Positions 8,769-17,017 of a stretch of 64,000 bases of DNA are shown here, one piece after another. Within the stretch, counting starts at the first letter, position 1. Each line of letters opens with the position of its first letter. The notes below the pieces were generated by a model, which saw only the letters and a program-made list of their open reading frames with translations, had not been told where the DNA came from and ran no database searches. A program made the position numbers and the translations under genes. The stretch comes from Flavobacterium dauae (GTDB lineage Bacteria; Bacteroidota; Bacteroidia; Flavobacteriales; Flavobacteriaceae): contig NZ_CP130821.1 of NCBI RefSeq assembly GCF_004151275.2, forward strand, positions 248,001-312,000. The letters run 5' to 3'.

Positions 8769-9723
8769 AGAGGTCATAAGATAATTTCATAACTTTAAAG
8801 TGCTTAAAAAAGTGAGAAATATGGAAATTTTTAAAGGTCAAAATCTTCTGGAGTTTGCTGAACACTTCAAAACCGACCTAGATTGTGAAAAATATCTTGC
8901 ACATTGGAAGTGGGAAAAAGGCTATTGTTGTCGCAAATGTGGTCATACAAAATATCAGATTAGAAAAGACTTTTCAAGAACCTGCAATATTTGTAGTGAT
9001 ACAGAAAGTCCAAGCTCGGGCACACTTTTTCACAGAGTTAAGTTCGGTTTAAGAAAGGCTTTTTTCATTTGTTTTGAGATGAGTACCACAACAAAAGATT
9101 TATCTGCTTTGCAAATGTCTGTTCGTTATGGAGTTGCAGAAAATACAGCTCGTTTATTTATGCATAAGGTTCGTGAAGCTATGAAATCTGATGAAAAAGA
9201 CGGGATGAAAGGTCTGGTTCAGATTGATGAGTTTACCGTTGGAGGAAAGGAAAATGGAAAACAAGGAAGAAGTTATGCTACCAAAAAGAAGAAGGTTGTA
9301 TGTGCTGTGGAGCTTACAGATGAAGGGAAAGTCAAACGTTTTTATGCGTTGAAAATCAAAGATTTTTCAGCCAAATCTCTACAAACAATTTTCTATAAAC
9401 ACATAGATAGATCAGCCCAAATCGTTACAGATGATTGGAAAGGATATAGACCAATAAAAGATTTTAAGATTACGCAAATTCCAAGTAATAAGGGTAAAAA
9501 TTTTCCGGTACTACACACCATGATTCATCAAGTGAAATCGTGGTTGAGAACAACCTATTCTTGGGTTTCGGATTCTAATATCAATAGATATTTAAGTGAA
9601 TTTTGTTTCAGAATAAATCGTTCTCAATCTAAGCAAACAATATTCAACAATCTTATTAAGAGAATGGTTAGTAGAAATCCAATTTCACAAGCCGATTTAG
9701 TATGTAATTAAGTTATGACCTCT
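8769..9723 (+). mobile_element. Complete IS1595-family insertion sequence
   Basis: The element is 955 bp and is bounded by inverted repeats that both begin AGAGGTCATAA. Over the first 22 positions the two ends differ at three (AGAGGTCATAA, 2 mismatches, TAATT, 1 mismatch, CATA). A 10-bp direct repeat flanks it. One transposase gene fills almost the whole element. Ends, gene and target duplication are intact and removal restores the target frame, so the insertion looks recent. Confidence 0.9.
8821..9711 (+). CDS. IS1595-family transposase
   Basis: The 296-residue DDE transposase has an N-terminal zinc ribbon (CRKCG and CNIC pairs, about residues 38-61) and an ISXO2-like catalytic domain. Catalytic acidic residues are visible in QIDEFTVGG and VTDDWKGY, followed by the family's C-terminal EFCFRINR signature. 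A GTG at 8800 could add seven residues, but ATG 8821 (MEIFKGQN) fits family starts. The stop lies 12 nt inside the right end. No frameshift or missing key residue is seen, so it may be active. Confidence 0.93.
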   Translation: MEIFKGQNLLEFAEHFKTDLDCEKYLAHWKWEKGYCCRKCGHTKYQIRKDFSRTCNICSDTESPSSGTLFHRVKFGLRKAFFICFEMSTTTKDLSALQMSVRYGVAENTARLFMHKVREAMKSDEKDGMKGLVQIDEFTVGGKENGKQGRSYATKKKKVVCAVELTDEGKVKRFYALKIKDFSAKSLQTIFYKHIDRSAQIVTDDWKGYRPIKDFKITQIPSNKGKNFPVLHTMIHQVKSWLRTTYSWVSDSNINRYLSEFCFRINRSQSKQTIFNNLIKRMVSRNPISQADLVCN

Positions 9724-9733
9724 AAAGATTTAT
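9724..9733. repeat. Right target-site duplication of the IS
   Basis: AAAGATTTAT lies directly after the right inverted repeat and is identical to 8759-8768. Confidence 0.8.
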
Positions 9734-9844
9734 TATTAACTCATTGTATAATAACGATATTGATGATATCTTTAAGAAGAAATATCCATCTATAAAAATA
9801 GAGACAATTAATGCTTTCTATCCTTTAATTACCGATGAAACCTT

Positions 9845-10393
9845 ATGAAGAAATTTTTTACCTTATGTAGTCTTTTATTCCTTTTAAACTCTTGCAGTTT
9901 AGTGAGTGTTGGAGGATTTTCTGATGATTACAACAAGTTAACAGATAAACAAAAAGCAATGGTGGTTTCGTTTGAACCAAATCGGGCAACAGATAAAAAT
10001 AAAATTTATGTTATTAGTGCATTAGAATTGCGCGAAGAACTTAAAAAATACCCCAAAGCTTTGGTTTATACCTTTGCAAATGGTTGTTCGTCTGAATTTT
10101 GTAAACCTTTATATATTTACGAAAACTGGGCAAAAAAGAACGATTATAAACTTTTTTTGGTAATGACCAGTTATTTTAATTTAGATTACACTTTGGCAGA
10201 AAGTTATGAAACACAATTATACGTAATGGATAGTAATTATTTTGGAAAACAGCTTGCCAGAAAATATGTTGGCTATTTTCAGAATGAATTAAAAGGATTA
10301 AAGTATAATGCAAAAGAAGATTGGGACGGAGGTTTATTCTTTTTTAAAAATGGCGAATTTGTTAATAATTTAAATGAATTACCAAAGAATTAA
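9845..10393 (+). CDS. Lipoprotein with possible thioredoxin-like domain
   Basis: The 182-residue protein has a lipoprotein signal peptide with lipobox LLNSC (Cys17), so it should be anchored in the envelope. The central part (ALVYTFANGCSSEFC, then a FLVMTSYF strand) looks like a thioredoxin-type strand-loop-strand with two cysteines five residues apart. It is not the standard CxxC, so activity is uncertain. Its ATG overlaps the stop of the IS-interrupted gene (ATGA). It was therefore the second gene of an operon and is now cut off from the promoter at 8348. I do not recognise a named family. Confidence 0.7.
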   Translation: MKKFFTLCSLLFLLNSCSLVSVGGFSDDYNKLTDKQKAMVVSFEPNRATDKNKIYVISALELREELKKYPKALVYTFANGCSSEFCKPLYIYENWAKKNDYKLFLVMTSYFNLDYTLAESYETQLYVMDSNYFGKQLARKYVGYFQNELKGLKYNAKEDWDGGLFFFKNGEFVNNLNELPKN

Positions 10394-10408
10394 TTAAACT
10401 AGATTAAC

Positions 10409-10437
10409 TTTTGATTTAATAAAAATAGATACATTTG
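10409..10437 (+). promoter_or_regulatory. Promoter of the YceI gene (-33 and -7)
   Basis: TTTTG at 10409-10413 and TACATTTG at 10430-10437 are separated by 16 nt, close to the Bacteroidota -33/-7 arrangement. The ATG follows 25 nt later. Confidence 0.7.
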
Positions 10438-10462
10438 CTTTTAATTAAAAAATAATTTAAGT

Positions 10463-11137
10463 ATGAAAAAAGTATCAATTTTAGCATTTGCTGCAGTAGC
10501 AATGCTTGTTTCTTGTAACAAAGCTGGAGATAAAGCAAATACAACAACAGAACAACAAGTTGCAGAACAACAAGGAGCTGTTTACAATGTAGATGCAGCA
10601 GCAAGTACTGTAAAATGGACGGGAACTCACAAAGGGGGATTAAATCCAAGATTTGGTGTAGTTAAAGCAGAAGGTACTGTTGCAGTAGAAAATAATGTAG
10701 TTACAGGTGGTAAATTTACATTAGATTTAAACTCGTTAACTACAGACGAAGCTTCAGTAGATCCTGCTACTTCTGGTGGTAAAAAATCAACTGATTTAGA
10801 TGGACATTTAAAAAGTGCTGACTTTTTTGACGTAGAAAAATATCCAACTTCTACTTTTGAAATTACAAGTGTTGCTGCTTTCGACGCTGCTAAAGATCAA
10901 AGCGTTTTAGAAGGTGCTACAAACGTAATTAGCGGAAACTTAACAATTAAAGATAAAACGGTTAACGTAACATTCCCTGCAAAAGTAACAGTTACAGAAG
11001 GTGAAGTAAGTTTAGAATCTAAATTTACAATCAACCGTCAAGATTGGGGATTAACTTACGGAACTGAAGGTGATGCTAAAGATTGGATGATTTCTCAAGA
11101 AATCAATATCGAATTAAACGTTCACGCTAAAAAATAA
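10463..11137 (+). CDS. YceI-family lipoprotein
   Basis: The 224-residue protein has a lipoprotein signal with lipobox LVSC (Cys19) and a low-complexity linker rich in Gln and Thr. A YceI domain follows (about 42-222), starting YNVDAAASTVKWTGTHKGG and ending in a conserved WGLTYG segment. YceI proteins are lipocalin-like beta barrels that bind polyisoprenoid or amphiphilic ligands, often linked to stress or quinone metabolism. The ligand here is unknown. It is monocistronic, with a clear promoter and terminator. Confidence 0.9.
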   Translation: MKKVSILAFAAVAMLVSCNKAGDKANTTTEQQVAEQQGAVYNVDAAASTVKWTGTHKGGLNPRFGVVKAEGTVAVENNVVTGGKFTLDLNSLTTDEASVDPATSGGKKSTDLDGHLKSADFFDVEKYPTSTFEITSVAAFDAAKDQSVLEGATNVISGNLTIKDKTVNVTFPAKVTVTEGEVSLESKFTINRQDWGLTYGTEGDAKDWMISQEINIELNVHAKK

Positions 11138-11153
11138 TTACCTTTTAAATTAA

Positions 11154-11180
11154 AAATTCGGAAGTTCAGCTTCCGAATTT
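11154..11180. terminator. Terminator between the YceI and enoyl-CoA hydratase genes
   Basis: An 11-bp perfect stem (AAATTCGGAAG with its complement, loop 11165-11169) is followed by a T run to 11185. It lies between convergent genes and may act in both directions. Confidence 0.85.
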
Positions 11181-11191
11181 TTTTTATATAC

Positions 11192-11953
11192 TTATTTTTG
11201 CTTAAAAGCATTCAAGGCATTCACGGTAAAATCAGACAAAACCAATTTGCCCGAAACAGCAGCGCGTTCTTTTAATAAAACGTCCCAGTTTTCGGTTCCT
11301 TCCCACAAAACCTTTTTCATTTCGTATAAAGCTTCGGGGTTGTAACTACTTAAACGTGTAGCGAATTTTTCTAAAGCTTCATCCATTGTACCGGCATCAT
11401 CAAATAATTGCGTAAACAATTTATTATCAAAAGCCCATTGGGCACTTTTCCAATTCTCGGCATCTAACGTCATTTCGGCTAAAGCAGGCTTTCCAATTTT
11501 TCGGCTAACGGCAGGTTCAATCACAAACGGACCAATACCAATGGCTAATTCAGAAAGTTTAATCAATGCTTTTGTTGTAGCAAAAGTATAATCGCAGGCA
11601 GCAGCTAAACCAACGCCACCGCCAACGGTTTTTCCGTGGATACGCCCAATAATTATTTTGTTTGATTTTCGCATAGCATTAATTACATTGGCAAATCCGC
11701 TGAAAAACTGTCCGCCTTCTTCTAAATTACTTACGCTTAAAAGTTCGTCAAACGACGCACCCGCACAAAAAGCCTTGTCGCCTGCACTTTTTAAAATAAT
11801 TACACGAACAGCTGTATTTGTGTTTAAATTATTAATGGCATTTGTTAATTCTGCCAGTTGCGAACTTGGGAATGAATTACTTGCCGAATGAAAAAATTCT
11901 ATCGTAGCAATGGTATCCTGAAAAGTTGTTTTTACGTATGATGATTGTTCCAT
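11192..11953 (-). CDS. Enoyl-CoA hydratase/isomerase family protein
   Basis: The 253-residue crotonase-fold enzyme shows the two oxyanion-hole segments KAFCAGASFDEL and GKTVGGGVGLAAACDY. The substrate is not clear. Flavobacterial members of this size are often annotated as methylglutaconyl-CoA hydratase-like, but the usual catalytic Glu segment after the oxyanion hole reads IGIGPFVIEPAV here, so I keep the general name. The frame is open to 11977, but a -7 box at 11975-11982 overlaps that start. I therefore choose ATG 11953 (MEQSSYVK). No acyl-CoA dehydrogenase or thiolase lies nearby. Confidence 0.85.
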   Translation of the reverse strand: MEQSSYVKTTFQDTIATIEFFHSASNSFPSSQLAELTNAINNLNTNTAVRVIILKSAGDKAFCAGASFDELLSVSNLEEGGQFFSGFANVINAMRKSNKIIIGRIHGKTVGGGVGLAAACDYTFATTKALIKLSELAIGIGPFVIEPAVSRKIGKPALAEMTLDAENWKSAQWAFDNKLFTQLFDDAGTMDEALEKFATRLSSYNPEALYEMKKVLWEGTENWDVLLKERAAVSGKLVLSDFTVNALNAFKQK

Positions 11954-11974
11954 TAAATTACTGTTTACTAAGTA

Positions 11975-11982
11975 CAAATATA
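11975..11982 (-). promoter_or_regulatory. -7 promoter box of the enoyl-CoA hydratase gene
   Basis: On the minus strand this reads TATATTTG, 21 nt before the chosen ATG at 11953. Confidence 0.6.
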
Positions 11983-12022
11983 AAGCAAGTTGACAATTTA
12001 TTATTTATTTTTGATAAATATG

Positions 12023-12030
12023 TACCTTTG
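12023..12030 (+). promoter_or_regulatory. -7 promoter box of the repeat protein gene
   Basis: TACCTTTG fits TAnnTTTG and lies 22 nt before ATG 12053. It is downstream of the longest-frame start at 11990, which argues against that start. Confidence 0.65.
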
Positions 12031-12052
12031 CAAGGTTTTAAAAGCACGCAGT

Positions 12053-13774
12053 ATGTTTAAATATTTTACCCTTATTATTTGTCTTCCTTTTGTTGCAACC
12101 GCACAGCAGTCAAATGCTGTGTATTATGCCGCACCTTATTTACAGATCGAAAAAGTAGATGAAAAAACAACTGCCGATGCAAATGATTTTGGATACAATA
12201 TCTTGATCCATCCCGAATCTTCATTTATAAAAGAGGCTTTTTATATGTGGGTTGACGATCAATGGTACGAAATTTTAAACAGCAAAGATATTTTTACAAC
12301 AACCAATGAGGTTTCAACGCTATTTACAATTTCTAAAAACAGCAAAGACCCATTAAAAATAAAAGATGTGAACGATGTGGTGTATCTGTATCCTATTGAA
12401 GCATTAGACCGTTATATTGTTTCTTATGCTGATTTTATCACGCTTTCAAAATCAATTGAAAAAAGAGATTTAATTACCTACGTTAAACCTGCCGAAACAC
12501 CCGAACCTGCTGTTGTTCAGCCATCCAATAATATTCCGTCTCAAGATTCACAGGTAACATTGTTAGACAAAATAGAGGTGGTTGAAGTGCCAAAATCTGA
12601 TGAAGTTCCTGAACCAAAAATAGAAATACCTGCCGAAACACCCGAACCTGTTGTTGATGAATCGTCTAAGAGTATTCCGTCTCAAGATTCTCAGGTAACA
12701 TTGTTAGACAAAATAGAGGTGGTTGAAGTGCCAAAATCTGATGAAGTTCCTGAACCAAAAATAGAAATACCTGTCGAACAACCGAAGTTAACCGCAGATG
12801 AACCTGTATTGATTACCAGCGAAAATCCGTCGTCGGTTTTGTTAGATGTAATAGATGTGGTTGAAGTTGTAAAAAGAGAAGAAATTCCATTTGATCCTAC
12901 ACAAAATACGGTTGTAGAAAATCAATCAGAAATAACAGAAGAAAAACCAAAAGTTGAAGAAAAGATTGTAGAGGAAGCTCCTGTAAAAATATCGGCAACC
13001 AATACACCAATTATCGCAAACCCAGGCAACGATTACGAAATAGCGGTAAACGAAGGTTTTGATGGAACGGTAACCGAATGGATTGAAATGATTGATGCAC
13101 AAGGCGGAAAAACAGCGTATGAACAAGCGGTTGAAAAAGGCTTTGACGGCACGGAAGATGAATGGAAAAAAATGCTTTGGGGACGCGAAGTAGATGTTGA
13201 AATTGCCAAACGCGATAAAACAACAGCCATTGTAACCGAATGGATTCAGTCCTTAAATACGTCAAAAGGAAATTCGCCTTATGAATTGGCATTAAAACAC
13301 GGATTTTATGGAACTTTTACCGAATGGGTAGAATCAGTAGTGGGTACAGATGGCGAAAAAGCCTATGAACACGCAAAAACAAAAGGCTTTGAGGGCTCTT
13401 ATAAAGAGTGGATCGAAAAACAATTAAACAGTTCTAATCAAGAAGTACTTCGAAAAGAACGCTTGTCGCAAACACAAATGTTTGTTGCACCAAACGTGTT
13501 AATGCCTTTAAATACTGAATTTACGGAACCTTTAACGTTTAATTTGTTCGATTATTATAACCAGTTCTATGGTTCGGCAATGATTACAAGTGCAGGCGAA
13601 AGCAACAATGTGCTTGAAATACGACCTACCGATTTGGAATATCAGATTACCTGGTTTGAAAAAGATAAAATTAAAATTTTAGAATTATCAAAAGAAGGAA
13701 TCATTAAATACCAACCTTTAGAAGGTGTTTCTGAAACAAATACTAAATTAAATGTACGTTATATTTTAAAATAA
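12053..13774 (+). CDS. Secreted repeat protein of unknown function
   Basis: The 573-residue protein starts with a signal peptide (MFKYFTLIICLPFVATAQ). Residues about 20-140 form an N-terminal domain of unknown type. Residues about 145-285 are acidic and proline-rich and include two near-identical 47-residue repeats (VTLLDKIEVVEVPKSDEVPE) and a decayed third. Residues about 325-455 hold five units of roughly 28 residues with the pattern YE-A--KGF-GT--EW, best seen in YEQAVEKGFDGTEDEW. Similar units flank collagen-like or tail-fibre regions in phage and surface proteins. The C-terminal ~100 residues are beta-rich. Function is unknown; a surface or adhesin-like role is only an inference. Confidence 0.75.
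   Translation: MFKYFTLIICLPFVATAQQSNAVYYAAPYLQIEKVDEKTTADANDFGYNILIHPESSFIKEAFYMWVDDQWYEILNSKDIFTTTNEVSTLFTISKNSKDPLKIKDVNDVVYLYPIEALDRYIVSYADFITLSKSIEKRDLITYVKPAETPEPAVVQPSNNIPSQDSQVTLLDKIEVVEVPKSDEVPEPKIEIPAETPEPVVDESSKSIPSQDSQVTLLDKIEVVEVPKSDEVPEPKIEIPVEQPKLTADEPVLITSENPSSVLLDVIDVVEVVKREEIPFDPTQNTVVENQSEITEEKPKVEEKIVEEAPVKISATNTPIIANPGNDYEIAVNEGFDGTVTEWIEMIDAQGGKTAYEQAVEKGFDGTEDEWKKMLWGREVDVEIAKRDKTTAIVTEWIQSLNTSKGNSPYELALKHGFYGTFTEWVESVVGTDGEKAYEHAKTKGFEGSYKEWIEKQLNSSNQEVLRKERLSQTQMFVAPNVLMPLNTEFTEPLTFNLFDYYNQFYGSAMITSAGESNNVLEIRPTDLEYQITWFEKDKIKILELSKEGIIKYQPLEGVSETNTKLNVRYILK
12488..12769 (+). repeat. Two tandem 141-bp repeats inside the repeat protein gene
   Basis: Copies begin at 12488 and 12629 and keep the reading frame (47 codons each). 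Long stretches are identical at the DNA level, for example from ATTCCGTCTCAAGATTC onward, so the duplication is recent. A third, diverged copy may follow to about 12890. Confidence 0.85.
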
Positions 13775-13881
13775 ATTCCCCATCCTGTTAGGGAGATCAA
13801 CCTCAAAAATAGTTAAAACTATGTACTTTAGTGGATAATCAAAGAACTGTTAAATCAGGTATTTTTCCTAATTACTAAATT

Positions 13882-13930
13882 GTCAAAAGTTTTTTTAAGA
13901 TACCTACGAAACTAAAAAAAGACTTTTGAC
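13882..13930. repeat. Imperfect inverted repeat ahead of the peroxidase remnant
   Basis: GTCAAAAG at 13882-13889 pairs with CTTTTGAC at 13923-13930. The flanking T and A runs extend the stem with one bulge. It may be a terminator of the gene ending at 13774 or one end of a decayed element. Confidence 0.5.
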
Positions 13931-14088
13931 GACTTAGCAAAAGCATAGGTTTTCAAAGATTCGTTACCGATGAGTTGTTAAAACCTTTAAACGTAACCAA
14001 AGACGAAAAGAAAGCCTTGATTGCCTTTCTAGAATCGTTATCGGGAACAACTTATAAAATGCGACGTTTGGAATTCCCGGTGGAATAA
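13930..14088 (+). pseudogene. C-terminal remnant of a di-haem cytochrome c peroxidase-like gene
   Basis: An open frame without a start codon encodes about 52 residues containing LLKPLNVTKDEKKALIAFLE and then SLSG. This is the C-terminal signature of the MauG/cytochrome c peroxidase family. The haem-binding and catalytic parts are absent and TGA closes the frame upstream at 13927-13929. The fragment lies between two inverted repeats in a stretch of about 420 bp (13775-14193) that otherwise holds no gene. Confidence 0.6.
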
Positions 14089-14181
14089 GTTTTAGTGTAA
14101 AAATGTTAAAAGCATGTAAAAAATTATTCTACGTTTTTTTTTATATACTTTTTTTAACATTTTTGCGTTACACTAAAAACT
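14089..14181. repeat. 93-bp inverted repeat structure upstream of the outer membrane receptor
   Basis: The left arm 14089-14112 (TTTTAGTGTAA, then AAATGTTAAAA) matches the complement of the right arm 14151-14181, with a 3-nt insertion (CGC) in the right arm. The 38-nt centre can pair further through A and T runs. It starts directly at the stop of the peroxidase remnant and ends 12 nt before the receptor ATG. It could be a small non-autonomous element, an attenuator, or a regulatory site. Confidence 0.6.
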
Positions 14182-14193
14182 AATAAAAAAATT

Positions 14194-16971
14194 ATGAAAA
14201 ACCTACTGCTTATTTGCACGCTCTTATGTGCTAATTTTATTTTTGCTCAAAAAATTGAATTAAAAGGCAAAGTAATTTCAGAAGACAAAAAAACAATAGA
14301 GGCAGCTACTATTTATCTCTCTTCCAAAAAAGATTCCACCTTAATTGATTATACCATTACCGATGTTTCAGGAAATTTTAAAATGCCTATTAAAAAGATC
14401 GAAGAACCAACTTTTATCACAATTTCTAATATTGGTTTCGAAGATTTTTCGCAAGATTTTGAAACCATTAAAGAAAGTATCGATTTTGGAACCATTACTT
14501 TAAATCCGGGAAGTGATGTTTTAGACGAACTGGTAATTACTACCGATGCAGCACCTATCCGTATTAAAAAAGATACGTTAGAATTTAATGCAGCTTCGTT
14601 TAAAGTACGACCAGATGCTACCGTAAAAGAGCTTTTAGAGCAATTACCCGGTGTTGAGGTAGGCGATGATGGAAAAATAAAAGTAAATGGTAAAGAAGTT
14701 AATAATGTATTGGTTAACGGAAAACCTTTTTTTGGCGCCGACGGAAAAGTTGCTATTGAAAACCTACCTAAAGACATTATCAACAAGGTACAAATTACCG
14801 ATAGTAAAACAAAAGAAGAAAAACTTACAGGGGCATCATCAGACGGTGAAAGCAAAACCATTAACTTAACCATTGATGAGGATAAAAACAAAGGACTCTT
14901 TGGGCGTTTTATAGCAGGTTACGGAACTGATGACAGATATGAATCGTCTATGTTGTTTAACTATTTTAAAGGCGATTTTAAAGTAAGTGTGTTAGGGGCA
15001 TCTAACAACATCAACTCAACCGGATTTTCTACAAATGAAATATTCGATAATATGTCGGGTGGACGTAACAGTTATTATACTTCTTCATCCGATGATGGAT
15101 CGTACAGTTTAAATGGTATGCAGTTTGGCGGCGGTAAAGGAATTTATCAAACCGATATGATTGGCGTTAACTATAGCGATAACTGGGGTAAAAAAAATAA
15201 GGTTAGTATGAACTATTTGTTTAACGAGGTAGAGAATAACAATACCAACAAAACGCGTATGGAGAATTTATTGCCCGATAACCGCTACATAACCGAATCA
15301 GAATCAAAGTTAAAATCAAAAACAGGCAACCATACCTTTAATTATGATATTGAGATGGAGCTAGATTCGCTAACCACTTTAACCATTGTGCCAAACATTA
15401 AAAACACTAATAGTACTAGCAGAAACAGTGGTTTTAGCGAAACACGTAACGAAATGGGCGAACTATTGAACAAAAGCAATAATACCGATTTTTTAAGTGT
15501 TGATAATACAATTTTTAGTAATGAGTTTTTAGTGGCACGCCGTTTTAAACGCAAAGGGCGTAGTTTAAGCATAGGTTTTAATAACGAAAACAGAAAAAAT
15601 ACAACCGATCAGTTAAAAGATGCGGCGGCTTATTTCTATCAAACCAATTTGCCCGAAGATATTCGTAACCAAAGCATTAATACTAAAAGCCATACCGATG
15701 CTTATACCGTAAATGTGGTGTATCGCGAGCCTATTGCACCTAAACAAACGTTAACTTTTACGTTTAACAATACCTGGACTAATGAATACCAAGGGCGTGC
15801 TACTTACGATTTTAATACTGCTACTGGTAATTATAATAACTACAATAACTTATTATCGTTCCAAAATACTTTAAAAGGGGTTAAAACAGCTCCATCGGTA
15901 GGGTATCAAATCAACGGTGAAAAGTATTTTTTTAGCATAAACAGTGGTACTACTATTAATAACTATGATGTATCATCGCTTTACAATAACGAACGCTATT
16001 TAAACCAACGTTTAGATATTTTACCAAGTGTACGTACGTATGGTAACTACCGTATTGGTAAATCAATGAGTATTTATGCCAATTACTCGTACACAGAAAC
16101 CAGTCCTTATATGGCACAGTTGTTAGAATATGTAGATTTATCAAGCACTTTATCAACCACACAAGGTAATAAAGATCTTAAAACAAGTACGCAACACAGT
16201 TTTTACTTAGGTTTTAATAACTATGACTGGCAATCGCGTTCGGGTTACTATTTATATGCCGGTGGTAGCTATAATGCAAGAAGTATAGGTATGGTAAGCA
16301 CTTTCGATGAAAACTATTTTAGCACTATAACTTACACCAATATTAACGATACGTATTACTATTGGTCGGGTATTAATTATAGTAAAGATTTTAAGTTAAG
16401 TGATAAAAACAAACTAAGTATTGCCGCTGGTTTAGATTTTAATGGCGATAAAAACAAAGGAATACAAAATAATATTTGGTACACATCTAACAACATCTCT
16501 TTAAAGCCCGAGGTTAGCGTTACCTTAGATTTAAACAAAAAACTTATCCTAAAACCAAGCTATAGTTATGATATTAACTATATGAAATACGATAATTTGC
16601 CTATACAAAAAACCAATTACTTTGTTCATAACGCAGGATTTATGGCAACAGCGTACTGGCCTAAGAATGTAGTTTTTGGTAGTGATGTTATGTATCAATA
16701 CAACTCTAACATTGCCAATGGTTTTAAAAAAGATTATTTATTGTGGAACGCCAGTTTAGGATATAATTTCTTAAACGAACGTTTCTTGGCTAAAGTTAAG
16801 ATATATGATATTTTAAACCAAAACCAAAGTGTACGCCGTACCGCATCACCAACCAGTATTTACGATACGCAAGACATTATTTTGAAGCAATACGTAATGT
16901 TTTCTTTAACTTACAAACTAGAAAAATTTGCAGGAAAGAAGAAAAGCAGATTTAATATTGATGAAGACTAA
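14194..16971 (+). CDS. TonB-receptor-like outer membrane beta-barrel protein
   Basis: The 925-residue protein has a signal peptide (to about residue 18, ending IFAQ). A carboxypeptidase-regulatory-like beta sandwich follows (about 22-110), then a plug-like domain (about 125-230) with VKELLEQLPGVEVGDDG. The long outer-membrane beta barrel occupies about 240-910 and is rich in alternating aromatic strands. It belongs to the outer membrane beta-barrel family related to SusC/TonB receptors. No SusD partner follows, so the substrate cannot be inferred. It lies alone between an inverted repeat and a terminator. Confidence 0.88.
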   Translation: MKNLLLICTLLCANFIFAQKIELKGKVISEDKKTIEAATIYLSSKKDSTLIDYTITDVSGNFKMPIKKIEEPTFITISNIGFEDFSQDFETIKESIDFGTITLNPGSDVLDELVITTDAAPIRIKKDTLEFNAASFKVRPDATVKELLEQLPGVEVGDDGKIKVNGKEVNNVLVNGKPFFGADGKVAIENLPKDIINKVQITDSKTKEEKLTGASSDGESKTINLTIDEDKNKGLFGRFIAGYGTDDRYESSMLFNYFKGDFKVSVLGASNNINSTGFSTNEIFDNMSGGRNSYYTSSSDDGSYSLNGMQFGGGKGIYQTDMIGVNYSDNWGKKNKVSMNYLFNEVENNNTNKTRMENLLPDNRYITESESKLKSKTGNHTFNYDIEMELDSLTTLTIVPNIKNTNSTSRNSGFSETRNEMGELLNKSNNTDFLSVDNTIFSNEFLVARRFKRKGRSLSIGFNNENRKNTTDQLKDAAAYFYQTNLPEDIRNQSINTKSHTDAYTVNVVYREPIAPKQTLTFTFNNTWTNEYQGRATYDFNTATGNYNNYNNLLSFQNTLKGVKTAPSVGYQINGEKYFFSINSGTTINNYDVSSLYNNERYLNQRLDILPSVRTYGNYRIGKSMSIYANYSYTETSPYMAQLLEYVDLSSTLSTTQGNKDLKTSTQHSFYLGFNNYDWQSRSGYYLYAGGSYNARSIGMVSTFDENYFSTITYTNINDTYYYWSGINYSKDFKLSDKNKLSIAAGLDFNGDKNKGIQNNIWYTSNNISLKPEVSVTLDLNKKLILKPSYSYDINYMKYDNLPIQKTNYFVHNAGFMATAYWPKNVVFGSDVMYQYNSNIANGFKKDYLLWNASLGYNFLNERFLAKVKIYDILNQNQSVRRTASPTSIYDTQDIILKQYVMFSLTYKLEKFAGKKKSRFNIDED

Positions 16972-16989
16972 TGTAAACTAATGTAAACA

Positions 16990-17017
16990 AACAGCAGACT
17001 TTTTAGAGTCTGCTGTT
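16990..17017. terminator. Terminator between the receptor gene and hemL
   Basis: AACAGCAGACT (16990-17000) and its complement (17007-17017) enclose a 6-nt loop and are followed by T-rich sequence. The stem touches the hemL stop codon at 17018-17020, so it may serve both convergent genes. Confidence 0.85.

Larger units (their letters stand above)
8374..9848 (+). pseudogene. Small membrane protein gene interrupted by an IS1595-family element
   Basis: The left part (8374-8768) encodes two N-terminal membrane helices (about residues 12-60) and a soluble domain. After codon 131 the frame runs into the insertion sequence and stops at 8782-8784 after five IS-encoded residues. If the element (8769-9723) and one copy of the 10-bp direct repeat are removed, the frame continues without a break through INSLYNNDIDDIFKKKYPSI to TGA 9846-9848. 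That gives a 169-residue protein. This stop overlaps the ATG of the next gene (ATGA, 9845-9848), which shows the two genes were translationally coupled. I do not recognise the family; the fold resembles a PH-like membrane protein only in outline. Confidence 0.85.

Noticed and set aside
13033..13292. Minus-strand ORFs under the repeat protein
   Set aside because: They arise from the repetitive codons of the plus-strand gene, whose signal peptide and frame-keeping repeats support it.
14349..14891. Long minus-strand ORF of 180 codons
   Set aside because: It lies entirely antisense to the receptor gene, whose frame has clear domain signatures; the reverse frame is low in protein-like features.
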